DNA from: Bacteroidales bacterium
Lineage (GTDB): Bacteria; Bacteroidota; Bacteroidia; Bacteroidales; UBA7960
NCBI GenBank assembly: GCA_007130545.1
Contig: SLSG01000142.1
Location: 1-14,053 of the forward strand
Length of the DNA stretch: 14,053 nucleotides
Direction: 5' to 3'
Within the stretch, counting starts at the first letter, position 1. Each line of letters begins with the position of its first letter. The notes under the pieces are model-generated. The model made no database searches. It was given only the letters and a program-made list of their open reading frames with translations, and had not been told where the DNA came from. The position numbers were made by a program, and so were the translations under genes. Of the stretch, positions 7,419 to 14,053 are shown piece after piece.

Positions 7419-9154
7419 TGACAGACAAGAAAAAACAAGGCAGCCGGAAGCCGGCCGCAGGTGCCAGAAAACCGGCCGCAGGTGCCAGAAAACCAGCCGC
7501 AGGCCGCCGGAAACCAGCCGCAGGCCGCGGGCAATCCACAGATGACCGCAGGCAGGACACAGACAGCCGTAGGACAGACAGCCGCAGGACAGACAGCCGC
7601 AGTACGGACAGCCGCAGCACGGGCGGCCGCAGGACGGACAACCGCAGCACGGACAACCGCAGCACGGGCGGCCGTAAACCAGCACCCGCCAGCCGGGAAT
7701 CTGCAGCCGGACGTCCCCCCCATAAAACCGGGGACAGGCCGGGTACGCGCACAGAACGTACCGCAGCAGCCGGCGGCAGGCCGGGTGCACGCACCGGGAG
7801 GCCCACATCAGCTGGCGGCAGGACAGGCGCACGCACCGGGAGGCCCACATCAGCCGGTGACAGGACAGGCGCACGCCCCGGACGACCCACATCAGCCGGT
7901 GACAGGACAGGTGCACGCCCAGGGCGGCCCACAGGACGGCCCACAGGACGGCCCACAACGGCCGGCTCCGGACCGGATACCCGTCCTGGCCGTCCCACAT
8001 CAACCGGCGGCAGATCTGGTATGCGCACCGGACGTCCCGCATCAGCCGGAGGCAGACTGGGTGCACGCCCAGGGAGGCCCGCAACGGCCGGCTCCAGGAC
8101 AGGTGCACGTCCAGGGCGGCCCACATCAGCCGGCCGCAGGCCCACAGATGACCGCAGGCAGGACCCGGACAGCCGCAGCACGGACAGCCGCAGCACCTAC
8201 AGCCGCAGCACGGGCGGCCGTAAACCAGCACCCGCCAGCCGGGAATCTGCAGCCGGACGTCCCCCGCATAAAACCGGGGACAGGCCGGGTACGCGCACAG
8301 AACGTACCGCACCAGCCGGTGCCAGGACAGGTACACGCCCCGGAAGGCCCACATCAGCCGGCGCCAGGGCAGCCAGTGAAAGAAGGACCGCAGGGAGGCC
8401 GGCAAGCAAGGGAAGAACTGCAAAAGGCAAGCTCCCTCCCATGAGTGATACCATACGCCTGAACCGCTTTATCGCCAATGCCGGGGTATGCTCCCGGAGG
8501 GAGGCCGACGTGCTGATCAGCACCGGTGCGATCACCGTCAACGGAAAGATCGTCACCGAGCTGGGCACCAAGGTGAAACCGGGTGACACCATATTATATG
8601 GCGGACAAAAGCTCGTAAATGAAAAAAAGGTGTACGTACTGCTGAACAAGCCAAAAGATTACATCACCACCAGCGATGATCCGCAGGAGCGGAAAACCGT
8701 GATGGAACTGGTAAACGCCGGCAGGGAACGCATCTACCCGGTGGGCAGGCTCGACCGGAATACCACCGGACTGCTGCTGCTGACCAACGACGGGGAGTTG
8801 ACCAAACGACTGACCCATCCGAGTCACAAGGTTAAAAAACTCTACCATGTGCACCTCGACAAAAAAGTCAGCAAGCCGGATATGGAAAAAATCGCGGCAG
8901 GGACCAAATTGGATGATGGATTGGTGATACCCGACCAGCTGGCCTATGCCGGAAAGGAAGGACAAAAAAATGAGGTGGGCATCGAATTGCATTCCGGGCA
9001 GAACCGGGTGGTGCGCCGCATCTTTGAACACTATGGTTACCAGGTGCTGAAGCTCGACCGGGTTTCCATTGCCGGACTGACGAAAAAAGACCTGCCAAGG
9101 GGCAAGTGGCGCTTTTTATCCGAAAAAGAAATCAGCTTCCTTAAAATGCTGTAG
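7418..9154 (+). CDS. rluB: RluB-type 23S rRNA pseudouridine synthase with long repetitive N-terminal extension
   Basis: The enzymatic part, residues 342-578, isomerises uridine to pseudouridine in ribosomal RNA. It has an S4 RNA-binding domain (about 345-395, LNRFIANAGVCSRREADVLI) and an RsuA/RluB/RluE/RluF catalytic domain with GRLDRNTTG (443-451, catalytic Asp446), LLLLTNDGE (452-460) and GQNRVVRRIFE (527-537). Residues 1-341 are an unusual Arg-, Gly-, Pro-, Thr- and Ser-rich extension of 7-, 5- and 14-residue repeats, almost without bulky hydrophobic or aromatic residues and thus probably disordered. In adjacent 14-residue units (122-172) nine of twelve codon differences are silent in this frame, which supports it as the translated frame. 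The ATG at 7418 overlaps the SRAP stop. Met342 (ATG at 8441) is a possible internal start giving a 237-residue enzyme of normal size. The exact rRNA target (RluB, RluE or RluF) cannot be fixed from sequence. Confidence 0.92.
   Translation: MTDKKKQGSRKPAAGARKPAAGARKPAAGRRKPAAGRGQSTDDRRQDTDSRRTDSRRTDSRSTDSRSTGGRRTDNRSTDNRSTGGRKPAPASRESAAGRPPHKTGDRPGTRTERTAAAGGRPGARTGRPTSAGGRTGARTGRPTSAGDRTGARPGRPTSAGDRTGARPGRPTGRPTGRPTTAGSGPDTRPGRPTSTGGRSGMRTGRPASAGGRLGARPGRPATAGSRTGARPGRPTSAGRRPTDDRRQDPDSRSTDSRSTYSRSTGGRKPAPASRESAAGRPPHKTGDRPGTRTERTAPAGARTGTRPGRPTSAGARAASERRTAGRPASKGRTAKGKLPPMSDTIRLNRFIANAGVCSRREADVLISTGAITVNGKIVTELGTKVKPGDTILYGGQKLVNEKKVYVLLNKPKDYITTSDDPQERKTVMELVNAGRERIYPVGRLDRNTTGLLLLTNDGELTKRLTHPSHKVKKLYHVHLDKKVSKPDMEKIAAGTKLDDGLVIPDQLAYAGKEGQKNEVGIELHSGQNRVVRRIFEHYGYQVLKLDRVSIAGLTKKDLPRGKWRFLSEKEISFLKML
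7439..7522 (+). repeat. Four tandem 21-bp repeats encoding G-x-R-K-P-A-A
   Basis: Residues 8-35 of the pseudouridine synthase are four copies of a heptapeptide (GSRKPAA, GARKPAA, GARKPAA, GRRKPAA). The second and third copies differ at a single silent base. The cluster is Lys/Arg-rich and alanine-rich, resembling short basic repeats of histone-H1-like tails. Confidence 0.93.
7559..7678 (+). repeat. Eight tandem 15-bp repeats encoding T-D-S-R-R/S (array 1)
   Basis: Residues 48-87 of the pseudouridine synthase are eight pentapeptides: TDSRR twice, TDSRS twice, TGGRR, TDNRS twice, TGGRK. The DNA unit is about GACAGCCGCAGCACG. Alternating Asp and Arg make it nearly charge-neutral, unlike the flanking basic repeats. 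A shorter version recurs at 8165. Confidence 0.93.
7657..7765 (+). repeat. Segmental direct repeat, copy 1 of 2 (109 bp)
   Basis: This 109-bp stretch recurs at 8203-8311 with a single mismatch (C at 7720, G at 8266), at an offset of 546 bp, which is a multiple of three. It encodes the non-tandem segment TGGRKPAPASRESAAGRPP and the following HKTGDRPGTRTERTA. A weaker match extends upstream to the shared string starting at 7536 (CCACAGATGACCGCAGGCAG), which recurs at 8142. Confidence 0.95.
7739..8140 (+). repeat. Nine-unit array of 42-bp repeats encoding x-G-x-R-x-G-R-P-T-S-A-G-x-R
   Basis: Residues 108-241 of the pseudouridine synthase are nine 14-residue units, one of them (164-185) enlarged by eight residues through extra GRPT copies. 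Typical units are TGARTGRPTSAGDR and TGARPGRPTSAGDR. Every unit but the first has a G-R-P core, loosely like the core of AT-hook or RGG-type nucleic-acid-binding tails. Most differences between neighbouring units are silent third-position changes. Confidence 0.92.
8165..8224 (+). repeat. Four tandem 15-bp repeats (array 2)
   Basis: Residues 250-269 are PDSRS, TDSRS, TYSRS, TGGRK. This is the second, shorter version of the array at 7559, with four fewer units (60 bp), within the duplicated segment. It contains the only aromatic residue (Tyr261) of the extension. Confidence 0.9.
8203..8311 (+). repeat. Segmental direct repeat, copy 2 of 2 (109 bp)
   Basis: Partner of 7657-7765 with one mismatch. 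It is followed by two further 14-residue units (8285-8368: PGTRTERTAPAGAR, TGTRPGRPTSAGAR), so the duplicated module comprises short array, spacer segment and the beginning of the long array in the same order as copy 1. Confidence 0.95.
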
Positions 9155-9170
9155 GGTTTTTTCCGTTTAT

Positions 9171-11783
9171 ATGGATATGGAAACATCCGCATCCGTACGA
9201 AAGCGACTGATCAAACAATTCCTCAGGCTGGCCCTGCTATCCGGAGGGATCTTCATCGTATCGGCACTGGCACTGCTAATCACCCTGGGTTTCCTTTACC
9301 AGGACCGGATAAAATCCATGTTCCTGGCAAGCATCAATGAACAGCTGAAGACAGAGATCCTGGTCGGCGACATCCGCCTGGACCTGGTCAGGAGCTTTCC
9401 GCTGGCATCCCTCACCTTCAACCAGATTACCATCCTTGGCAGTCCGAATGCCAACGCCCGCGACACCCTGCTTAGCTCGGAAAGGATCCAGGTGCAGTTC
9501 AGGCTGATGGACCTCCTCAGGAAAGAATATACCGTTAGCCAGATTACCGTGAGTCGGGGCTTTGCCCGGCTGGAACTGGACCGCGAAGGCCGTTCCAACT
9601 TCGATTTATGGGAGCCGGCCAGCGATACCGCAGGGCAGAAAAGCGGGTTCAACCTGGACCTGCAACGGGTCGTCCTGAACAACCTCCGGCTGAAATACGA
9701 TGACCAGCGCGGAGGGCACCTTATCGACCTGGACATCGCACGCGCAAGCCTGAGCGGGTCTTTCAGCCAGAGCCGCTATACGATGACGGCCAGCGGGGAC
9801 ATGCTTGCCGGGGAGATTCGCATCGACAGCATCCCGATCCTCAGCGGGAAATCCCTAAGCCTGGATGCGGACATGCGGGTCGAGCAACAAAATACTTTCC
9901 ACTTTCAGAAAGGGAACATCAAAATCAACAACCAAAGCTTCGGAATCACGGGCAGCATCGCACATACGGAAGAAGGGACGGTTTATGACACGAAGATAGA
10001 GGGGGTTCGCCTTTCGATGCATGAACTGCTCCAGGACCTTCCCGAGGTGTTGAAAAAGTATACCGCTGGGTATCAGGCCCGGGGCGACCTGGCGTTCTCC
10101 GCACATATCAGCGGCAGGTACTCTTCAACCGAGAAACCCTTCATCTCGGCCAGTTTCGATGTGGCCCGCGCAGAGTTCCACGACCCGGCCATTAATGTAC
10201 GGCTGCGCGGAACGAACTTCAGCGGCCGCTTTGACAATGGCCCGGGCCAGCGCATGGAAACCGCCACCCTTGAGATCCGCAATTTCCAGACGGCGGTGAG
10301 TGACGGACTAATCCGGGGAAGCATCCGGATAAACAACCTGTTGAAGCCTTATCTAGACCTGCAGGTGATGGCCGATGTGGATGCCGGCGACATGGCGAGG
10401 CTGCTGAGGCTGGACACCGTGGAGCGCGCCTCCGGCAGGGTTAGCATGGACCTTAACTTCCAGGGCGGCATGAGTTCGAAAAACAGCTTTACCGGGCAGG
10501 ACCTGATCAAGGCCCGTGCAAGCGGCAGCATCTCTGCCAAAAACCTGGCCTTCGCCTTGAAAAACAACAAGCTGGTCTACCACGGCTTCAGTGGCTCCCT
10601 GCAATTCCGAAACAACGACCTGCAGATCGAATCCTTCAGCGGAAAGGTTGGAGGGAGCGATTTTAACGTGAGCGGATATTTCCGCAATGTGTTGCCCTAT
10701 GTCTTTCTGGAAGGGGAAACCCTCCATATGGTGGCCAGCCTGCAGGCAAACCACATCGACTTTGACGAGCTGCTGCAGCACGAGGTGTCGGGTGCCGACA
10801 CCACTTACCGCCTGCGTTTCAATGACCGGCTGGGGTTCCAGCTGGATGCCCGGGTCGGTTCCCTGAAGTTCCGCAAGTTCGAGGCAAGGAATGTCGCCGG
10901 GACCGCCAGCCTGCAAAACAAAAAGTTTTACGCAGAGAACGTCGTGTTTAACTCCATGAACGGGCAGGTGATGGCCGCCGGCTTCATTGACGGCACAAGG
11001 CCTGACCGCCTGGTCATCGGATGTGACACCCACCTGGGCCGGGTGGACGTGCACCAGCTGTTTTACCAGATGGGGAACTTCGGACAGAATGGGATACTTG
11101 CAGAGAACATCTTCGGCATCATCACGGCGGATTTCATGTTCACCTCCATATGGTCGCCCGCACTGGAGATTGACTGGAGGACCCTGGAGACACAGGCAAG
11201 TGTAAAGGTGGAAGACGGGGTGCTGGTGGACTTCCAACCAATGATCGCCCTGTCGCGCTTCCTCCGGGTGGATGACCTGAGCCGCGTCACCTTTTCCACC
11301 CTCGAGAACCAGATCCGCATTCAGAACAACAAAATCATGATCCCCGACATGGAGATCAAGTCCAGCGCCCTCAACCTGCAGCTTTCGGGGGAGCACAGCT
11401 TCGACAACCAGATCGATTACCAGATGCAGATCCTGCTTTCGGAACTGCTGGCGCGCAAAAACCGTGAGCGGCGCAACCCGCAGGAACAGTACGGGGAGAT
11501 CATCGACGACGGGCTGGGCCGCACCACCCTTTTCCTGAGGGTAACGGGAACCCTGGACGATCCGGTGTTCCGCTACGACCACCAGGGCGTCAGGGAAAAG
11601 ATCCGTGACGACCTCAGGCAGGAGGCACGCAGCCTACGGAACGTATTCAGAACGGAGTTCAACTTCCTGTCACGCAGTCCACGCGATACCGTCCCCACAC
11701 CACTCAGCAAGCGCCAAAGGGAAATGCAACGGCTCAGGCAGCAGGAAGAAGGAAAACTCATTATAGAGTGGGATGATTTATAA
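9171..11783 (+). CDS. AsmA-like envelope protein
   Basis: This 870-residue protein belongs to the AsmA/TamB/YhdP-like group, whose members are anchored in the inner membrane and extend through the periplasm as a long beta-rich groove; several are linked to phospholipid transport to the outer membrane. It has a short cytoplasmic basic start, one membrane segment at about 19-43, then the AsmA N-terminal pattern (INEQLKTEILVGDIRLD at 55-71, then SFPLASLTFNQITI). Hundreds of residues of alternating polar/hydrophobic beta-strands follow, with an AsmA C-terminal-like region at about 640-800 (for example MIPDMEIKSSALNLQLSGEH). The end is a charged, helical, Arg-rich tail. The ATG at 9171 is used; ATG at 9177 is an alternative two residues in. 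It sits 16 nt after rluB and 3 nt before ispE. The specific substrate and the E. coli counterpart cannot be assigned. Confidence 0.85.
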   Translation: MDMETSASVRKRLIKQFLRLALLSGGIFIVSALALLITLGFLYQDRIKSMFLASINEQLKTEILVGDIRLDLVRSFPLASLTFNQITILGSPNANARDTLLSSERIQVQFRLMDLLRKEYTVSQITVSRGFARLELDREGRSNFDLWEPASDTAGQKSGFNLDLQRVVLNNLRLKYDDQRGGHLIDLDIARASLSGSFSQSRYTMTASGDMLAGEIRIDSIPILSGKSLSLDADMRVEQQNTFHFQKGNIKINNQSFGITGSIAHTEEGTVYDTKIEGVRLSMHELLQDLPEVLKKYTAGYQARGDLAFSAHISGRYSSTEKPFISASFDVARAEFHDPAINVRLRGTNFSGRFDNGPGQRMETATLEIRNFQTAVSDGLIRGSIRINNLLKPYLDLQVMADVDAGDMARLLRLDTVERASGRVSMDLNFQGGMSSKNSFTGQDLIKARASGSISAKNLAFALKNNKLVYHGFSGSLQFRNNDLQIESFSGKVGGSDFNVSGYFRNVLPYVFLEGETLHMVASLQANHIDFDELLQHEVSGADTTYRLRFNDRLGFQLDARVGSLKFRKFEARNVAGTASLQNKKFYAENVVFNSMNGQVMAAGFIDGTRPDRLVIGCDTHLGRVDVHQLFYQMGNFGQNGILAENIFGIITADFMFTSIWSPALEIDWRTLETQASVKVEDGVLVDFQPMIALSRFLRVDDLSRVTFSTLENQIRIQNNKIMIPDMEIKSSALNLQLSGEHSFDNQIDYQMQILLSELLARKNRERRNPQEQYGEIIDDGLGRTTLFLRVTGTLDDPVFRYDHQGVREKIRDDLRQEARSLRNVFRTEFNFLSRSPRDTVPTPLSKRQREMQRLRQQEEGKLIIEWDDL

Positions 11784-11786
11784 GCG

Positions 11787-12737
11787 ATGATCGTATTCCC
11801 GAATGCCAAGATCAATCTCGGACTCCACATCACCGGCAAGCGCCCGGACGGGTACCATTCCATAGAGACCGTGTTGCTGCCCGTCAGGCTATGCGATGCG
11901 CTGGAAGCAGCAGTGCACCCTGCGGAAGTCAGTTCCGCCAACCCGGAACAGTCTGCCGGCAGCCAGTCCCAGGTCATCAACAGCCAGTCCCGGTCACCCA
12001 CCACCTTCACCATGAGCGGAATCCCCATCCCGGATGACGGGCGGCCAAATCTTTGCATGCAGGCGGTGCAGCTCTTCCGGGAGTACATCCACCGTGAGGA
12101 GGCAACGCCCCAGGAACGAGGGAATAGCTTCTCAAGGAAAGCCCTCAGCGTGCACCTTCACAAGCTTATTCCTGCGGGGGCCGGACTGGGCGGGGGAAGC
12201 TCGGATGCGGCATTCATGCTCCGCCTGCTGAATGAACTCTCAGGTACAGACCTGGATGTACGGTCCCTCAAAAAACTGGCAGCCAGACTTGGCAGTGATT
12301 GTCCATTTTTTTTGTCGGATGGGCCCGCACTGGCCAGCGGCCGGGGAGAAATTCTGCACCCCATTGAACTTCCGGCGCTGCAGGGGATACAGGTGGGATT
12401 GGTCGTACCTCCCATCCATGTTTCCACGGCGGCAGCCTATGCCGGGGTTGTGCCGAAGTCCCCGGCAGCAAGCCTCCGGGAAATTCTTTCCCATCCGACG
12501 GAAACCTGGAAGAAAAAACTGGTGAATGACTTCGAGGAGCACATTTTTGCCAGCTTTCCGCCGATACGCGACATTAAAGACCGCATTTACGGACTCGGGG
12601 CCCTGTATGCCTCCATGAGCGGGAGCGGATCGGCCGTTTTCGGACTCTTCCCGGTGGACCATGCGGCCTCCCTTGGCGATAGTTTGCGCAGGTCCTTCCC
12701 CGGAAGCTTCACCTGGAGCGGTCCGGCACTTGCCTGA
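11787..12737 (+). CDS. ispE: IspE, 4-diphosphocytidyl-2-C-methyl-D-erythritol kinase
   Basis: IspE is a cytoplasmic GHMP kinase that phosphorylates CDP-methylerythritol in the MEP isoprenoid pathway. The product is 316 residues, longer than the usual 270-290. Motifs are FPNAKINLGLHI (4-15, catalytic Lys8), RPDGYHSIETV (19-29), the ATP-binding loop PAGAGLGGGSSDAA (129-142, Asp140), LGSDCPFF (168-175) and the C-terminal SGSGSAVFG (278-286). The extra length is mainly in two polar segments: about 47-73 (Ser/Gln/Asn-rich, with SQSQVINSQSRSPT) and about 103-118. Neither breaks a catalytic motif. The gene starts 3 nt after the AsmA-like stop, with no clear ribosome site, so it probably depends on read-through translation in the operon. 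Confidence 0.95.
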   Translation: MIVFPNAKINLGLHITGKRPDGYHSIETVLLPVRLCDALEAAVHPAEVSSANPEQSAGSQSQVINSQSRSPTTFTMSGIPIPDDGRPNLCMQAVQLFREYIHREEATPQERGNSFSRKALSVHLHKLIPAGAGLGGGSSDAAFMLRLLNELSGTDLDVRSLKKLAARLGSDCPFFLSDGPALASGRGEILHPIELPALQGIQVGLVVPPIHVSTAAAYAGVVPKSPAASLREILSHPTETWKKKLVNDFEEHIFASFPPIRDIKDRIYGLGALYASMSGSGSAVFGLFPVDHAASLGDSLRRSFPGSFTWSGPALA

Positions 12738-12756
12738 ACGCCACTTTCCCTTTGTC

Positions 12757-12787
12757 TTTGCTGAATGGTTTTTTTTCTGCATTTTTG
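12757..12787 (+). promoter_or_regulatory. Candidate Bacteroidetes promoter for the S9 peptidase gene
   Basis: TTTG at 12757-12760 is followed after 19 bp by CATTTTTG (12780-12787), one base off the -7 consensus TAnnTTTG. The TTTG-N19-TAnnTTTG layout is that of the Bacteroidetes housekeeping sigma factor. It lies in the 89-bp gap after ispE, 39 nt before the peptidase ATG. T-runs are frequent here, so a chance match is possible. Confidence 0.4.
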
Positions 12788-12826
12788 TGGGCGAAAACCC
12801 TATGCCAACCCAAAAACCTTCATCCC

Positions 12827-14053
12827 ATGCGAAAGACATTTCTACTCTCTTCCATCCTGGTCCTACTCTTTACCGGGGCCAGGGCTGCCGACAACGTGCT
12901 CACCCCACAGAACCTGTTTGACCTGCAAACCGTGGCAGAGGTGGCCATATCGCCAGACAACGACTTCATCGCCTTCACCCTGAACGTCCCGAGGCCTTTC
13001 TCGCACACTGCGGGGGGGGATTACAGGGAACTCTACATATATGAAGTAGAGACAGGTGACATCATTCCGTTCATGACCGGAAACCGCTCGGTATTCGGAC
13101 TGGGCTGGACCCCTTCAGGGAATGCCGTTACCTTCCGGGCCAATCTGCCCCAGCAGGCAGGCACGCAGGTGTATGCCATGCGCCTGAGGGGTGGGGAAGC
13201 CTTCCCGCTGACCCGCCATCCGGGCGGGGTAAACAGCTATGCCTTCATTGACGAACAGACCCTGGCCATCGTATCTGCCGAGGCAGAGGATCCGGCACGT
13301 GCGCAGCTTCGCGGCAAAGGCTTCGACATCGAGGTGTACGAGGAGGAATTCCGGCACCTGAACCTGTACCGCTATGACATTGCCACCCACACCGCCCGGC
13401 AGCTCACCAGCGATGTAACCGTGTTCGACTTCGTGCTGAGCCCGGACAAGAAATATGCGGCCGCAGCCATCGCCCCCCGCAACCTGGTAGACGACAGCTA
13501 TATGTTCAAGCGCATCCATCTGGTCAACATGGAAACCGGAGAGGTTACCCACCTGATGGAAAACCCGGGCAAACTGGGAAACATGGCCTGGAGTCCGGAC
13601 GGCAGCAAGCTGGCCTTCCGCTCCGCCAGTAAGCTGGAAGACTCCGTGGTGGGCAGCCTCTTTCTGATGGATGTGCCGACCGGTAAATCCTTTGAAGAAC
13701 TCCCCAACCTGGTCAAAGGCATGGAGCTCTCGGTGATCGACTTCGCCTGGGAGAACGACAATACCCTGCTGTATGCAGCCGAAGAGGGCGTGGACATCGT
13801 ATTGAGCAGGCAGAACGTTGAACCGGTCAGGACGCGGACCGAGAACGGGCATACCATTTACGAATTCGCAGAGCGCCAGGTGCTGATCGCCCCGGACACG
13901 GTTTTCTTTGGTGGGTTTACGCTGAGTGGCGGACTGGTGGCTTTTGCAGGGCATACCGCCCAGCACCCTTCCGAGCTGTTCACTTTCGATCCGGTAAGCG
14001 CCGACCTGGTCAGGCATACCAACCACAATCCCTGGCTGGAGGACATCCGGCTG
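12827..14053 (+). CDS. Secreted S9 (prolyl oligopeptidase)-family peptidase, N-terminal propeller part (3' truncated)
   Basis: The frame is open from ATG at 12827 to the window edge (409 codons) without a stop. Residues 1-20 form a signal peptide (MRKTFLLSSILVLLFTGARA, predicted cleavage before Ala21), so the protein is exported. The rest resembles the beta-propeller of S9 peptidases: repeated blade motifs such as VAISPDNDFIAFTL (39-52), LSPDKKYAAAAIAP (204-217) and WSPDGSKLAFRS (255-266), each with the SPDG/SPD turn of WD40-like/TolB-like blades. The catalytic alpha/beta-hydrolase domain with Ser-Asp-His would lie beyond the window, so peptidase activity is inferred from the blade pattern and the FDLQTVAEVAISPD opening. 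A propeller-only TolB-like protein is the alternative. The start gives an intact signal peptide. Confidence 0.75.
   Translation, partial: MRKTFLLSSILVLLFTGARAADNVLTPQNLFDLQTVAEVAISPDNDFIAFTLNVPRPFSHTAGGDYRELYIYEVETGDIIPFMTGNRSVFGLGWTPSGNAVTFRANLPQQAGTQVYAMRLRGGEAFPLTRHPGGVNSYAFIDEQTLAIVSAEAEDPARAQLRGKGFDIEVYEEEFRHLNLYRYDIATHTARQLTSDVTVFDFVLSPDKKYAAAAIAPRNLVDDSYMFKRIHLVNMETGEVTHLMENPGKLGNMAWSPDGSKLAFRSASKLEDSVVGSLFLMDVPTGKSFEELPNLVKGMELSVIDFAWENDNTLLYAAEEGVDIVLSRQNVEPVRTRTENGHTIYEFAERQVLIAPDTVFFGGFTLSGGLVAFAGHTAQHPSELFTFDPVSADLVRHTNHNPWLEDIRL

Noticed and set aside
7559..7678. Short direct repeats considered as a CRISPR-like or non-coding array
   Set aside because: Units are 15 bp without spacers, stay in frame with rluB and vary mostly at silent positions, so they are coding tandem repeats.
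7413..8423. Antisense Cys/Leu/Arg-rich frames of 264 and 336 codons over the repeats
   Set aside because: The T-poor repeats remove stops on all frames; the products are simple translations of the repeat and lack plausible starts.
10353..11582. Antisense open frame of 409 codons opposite the AsmA-like gene
   Set aside because: His/Gln/Val-rich antisense product without motif; the + strand frame is continuous with an anchored AsmA-type protein.
13115..14026. Antisense open frame of 303 codons opposite the S9 peptidase gene
   Set aside because: The + frame is open through to the window edge with signal peptide and propeller blade motifs, so this is a shadow.

Overview
The window looks like chromosomal DNA from a member of the Bacteroidota (Bacteroidetes), moderately GC-rich for that phylum. 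The evidence is the gene order murG-murC-ftsQ-ftsA-ftsZ, the FtsZ C-terminal peptide ending NNSFLHDNVD, a TATCTTTG-type -7 promoter element, weak or absent Shine-Dalgarno sequences, and a lipoprotein FKBP. I cannot name a genus. Every supported gene lies on the + strand. I see no mobile element, RNA gene, CRISPR array or phage material.

Positions 1-5819 are the distal end of the division and cell wall (dcw) cluster. MurG (5' end outside the window) makes lipid II and MurC adds L-Ala to UDP-MurNAc. FtsQ, which overlaps murC by an ATGA, is a divisome scaffold protein. FtsA is the membrane tether for FtsZ, and FtsZ forms the Z ring. A 91-bp AT-rich gap before ftsZ may hold its own promoter.

Positions 5820-6706 hold a small unit: a promoter-like element, an FKBP-type peptidyl-prolyl isomerase lipoprotein, a 92-residue helical protein of unknown function, and a clear intrinsic terminator.

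Positions 6707-12737 look like one operon with very tight junctions. It encodes an SRAP/HMCES-type protein for abasic DNA-protein crosslinks, an RluB-type rRNA pseudouridine synthase with a repeat-built 341-residue N-terminal extension, a large AsmA-like envelope protein, and IspE of the MEP isoprenoid pathway. A promoter-like stretch then leads into a secreted S9-type peptidase whose catalytic half lies beyond the window.

Most of the window is ordinary housekeeping DNA, and I do not see a new multi-gene system. The one stretch that stands out is 7418-8440, the N-terminal extension of the pseudouridine synthase. It consists of 7-, 5- and 14-residue repeats with an internal segmental duplication (a 109-bp core with one mismatch). 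It keeps other frames open for about 1 kb, and the enzymatic part begins with its own in-frame ATG at 8441.
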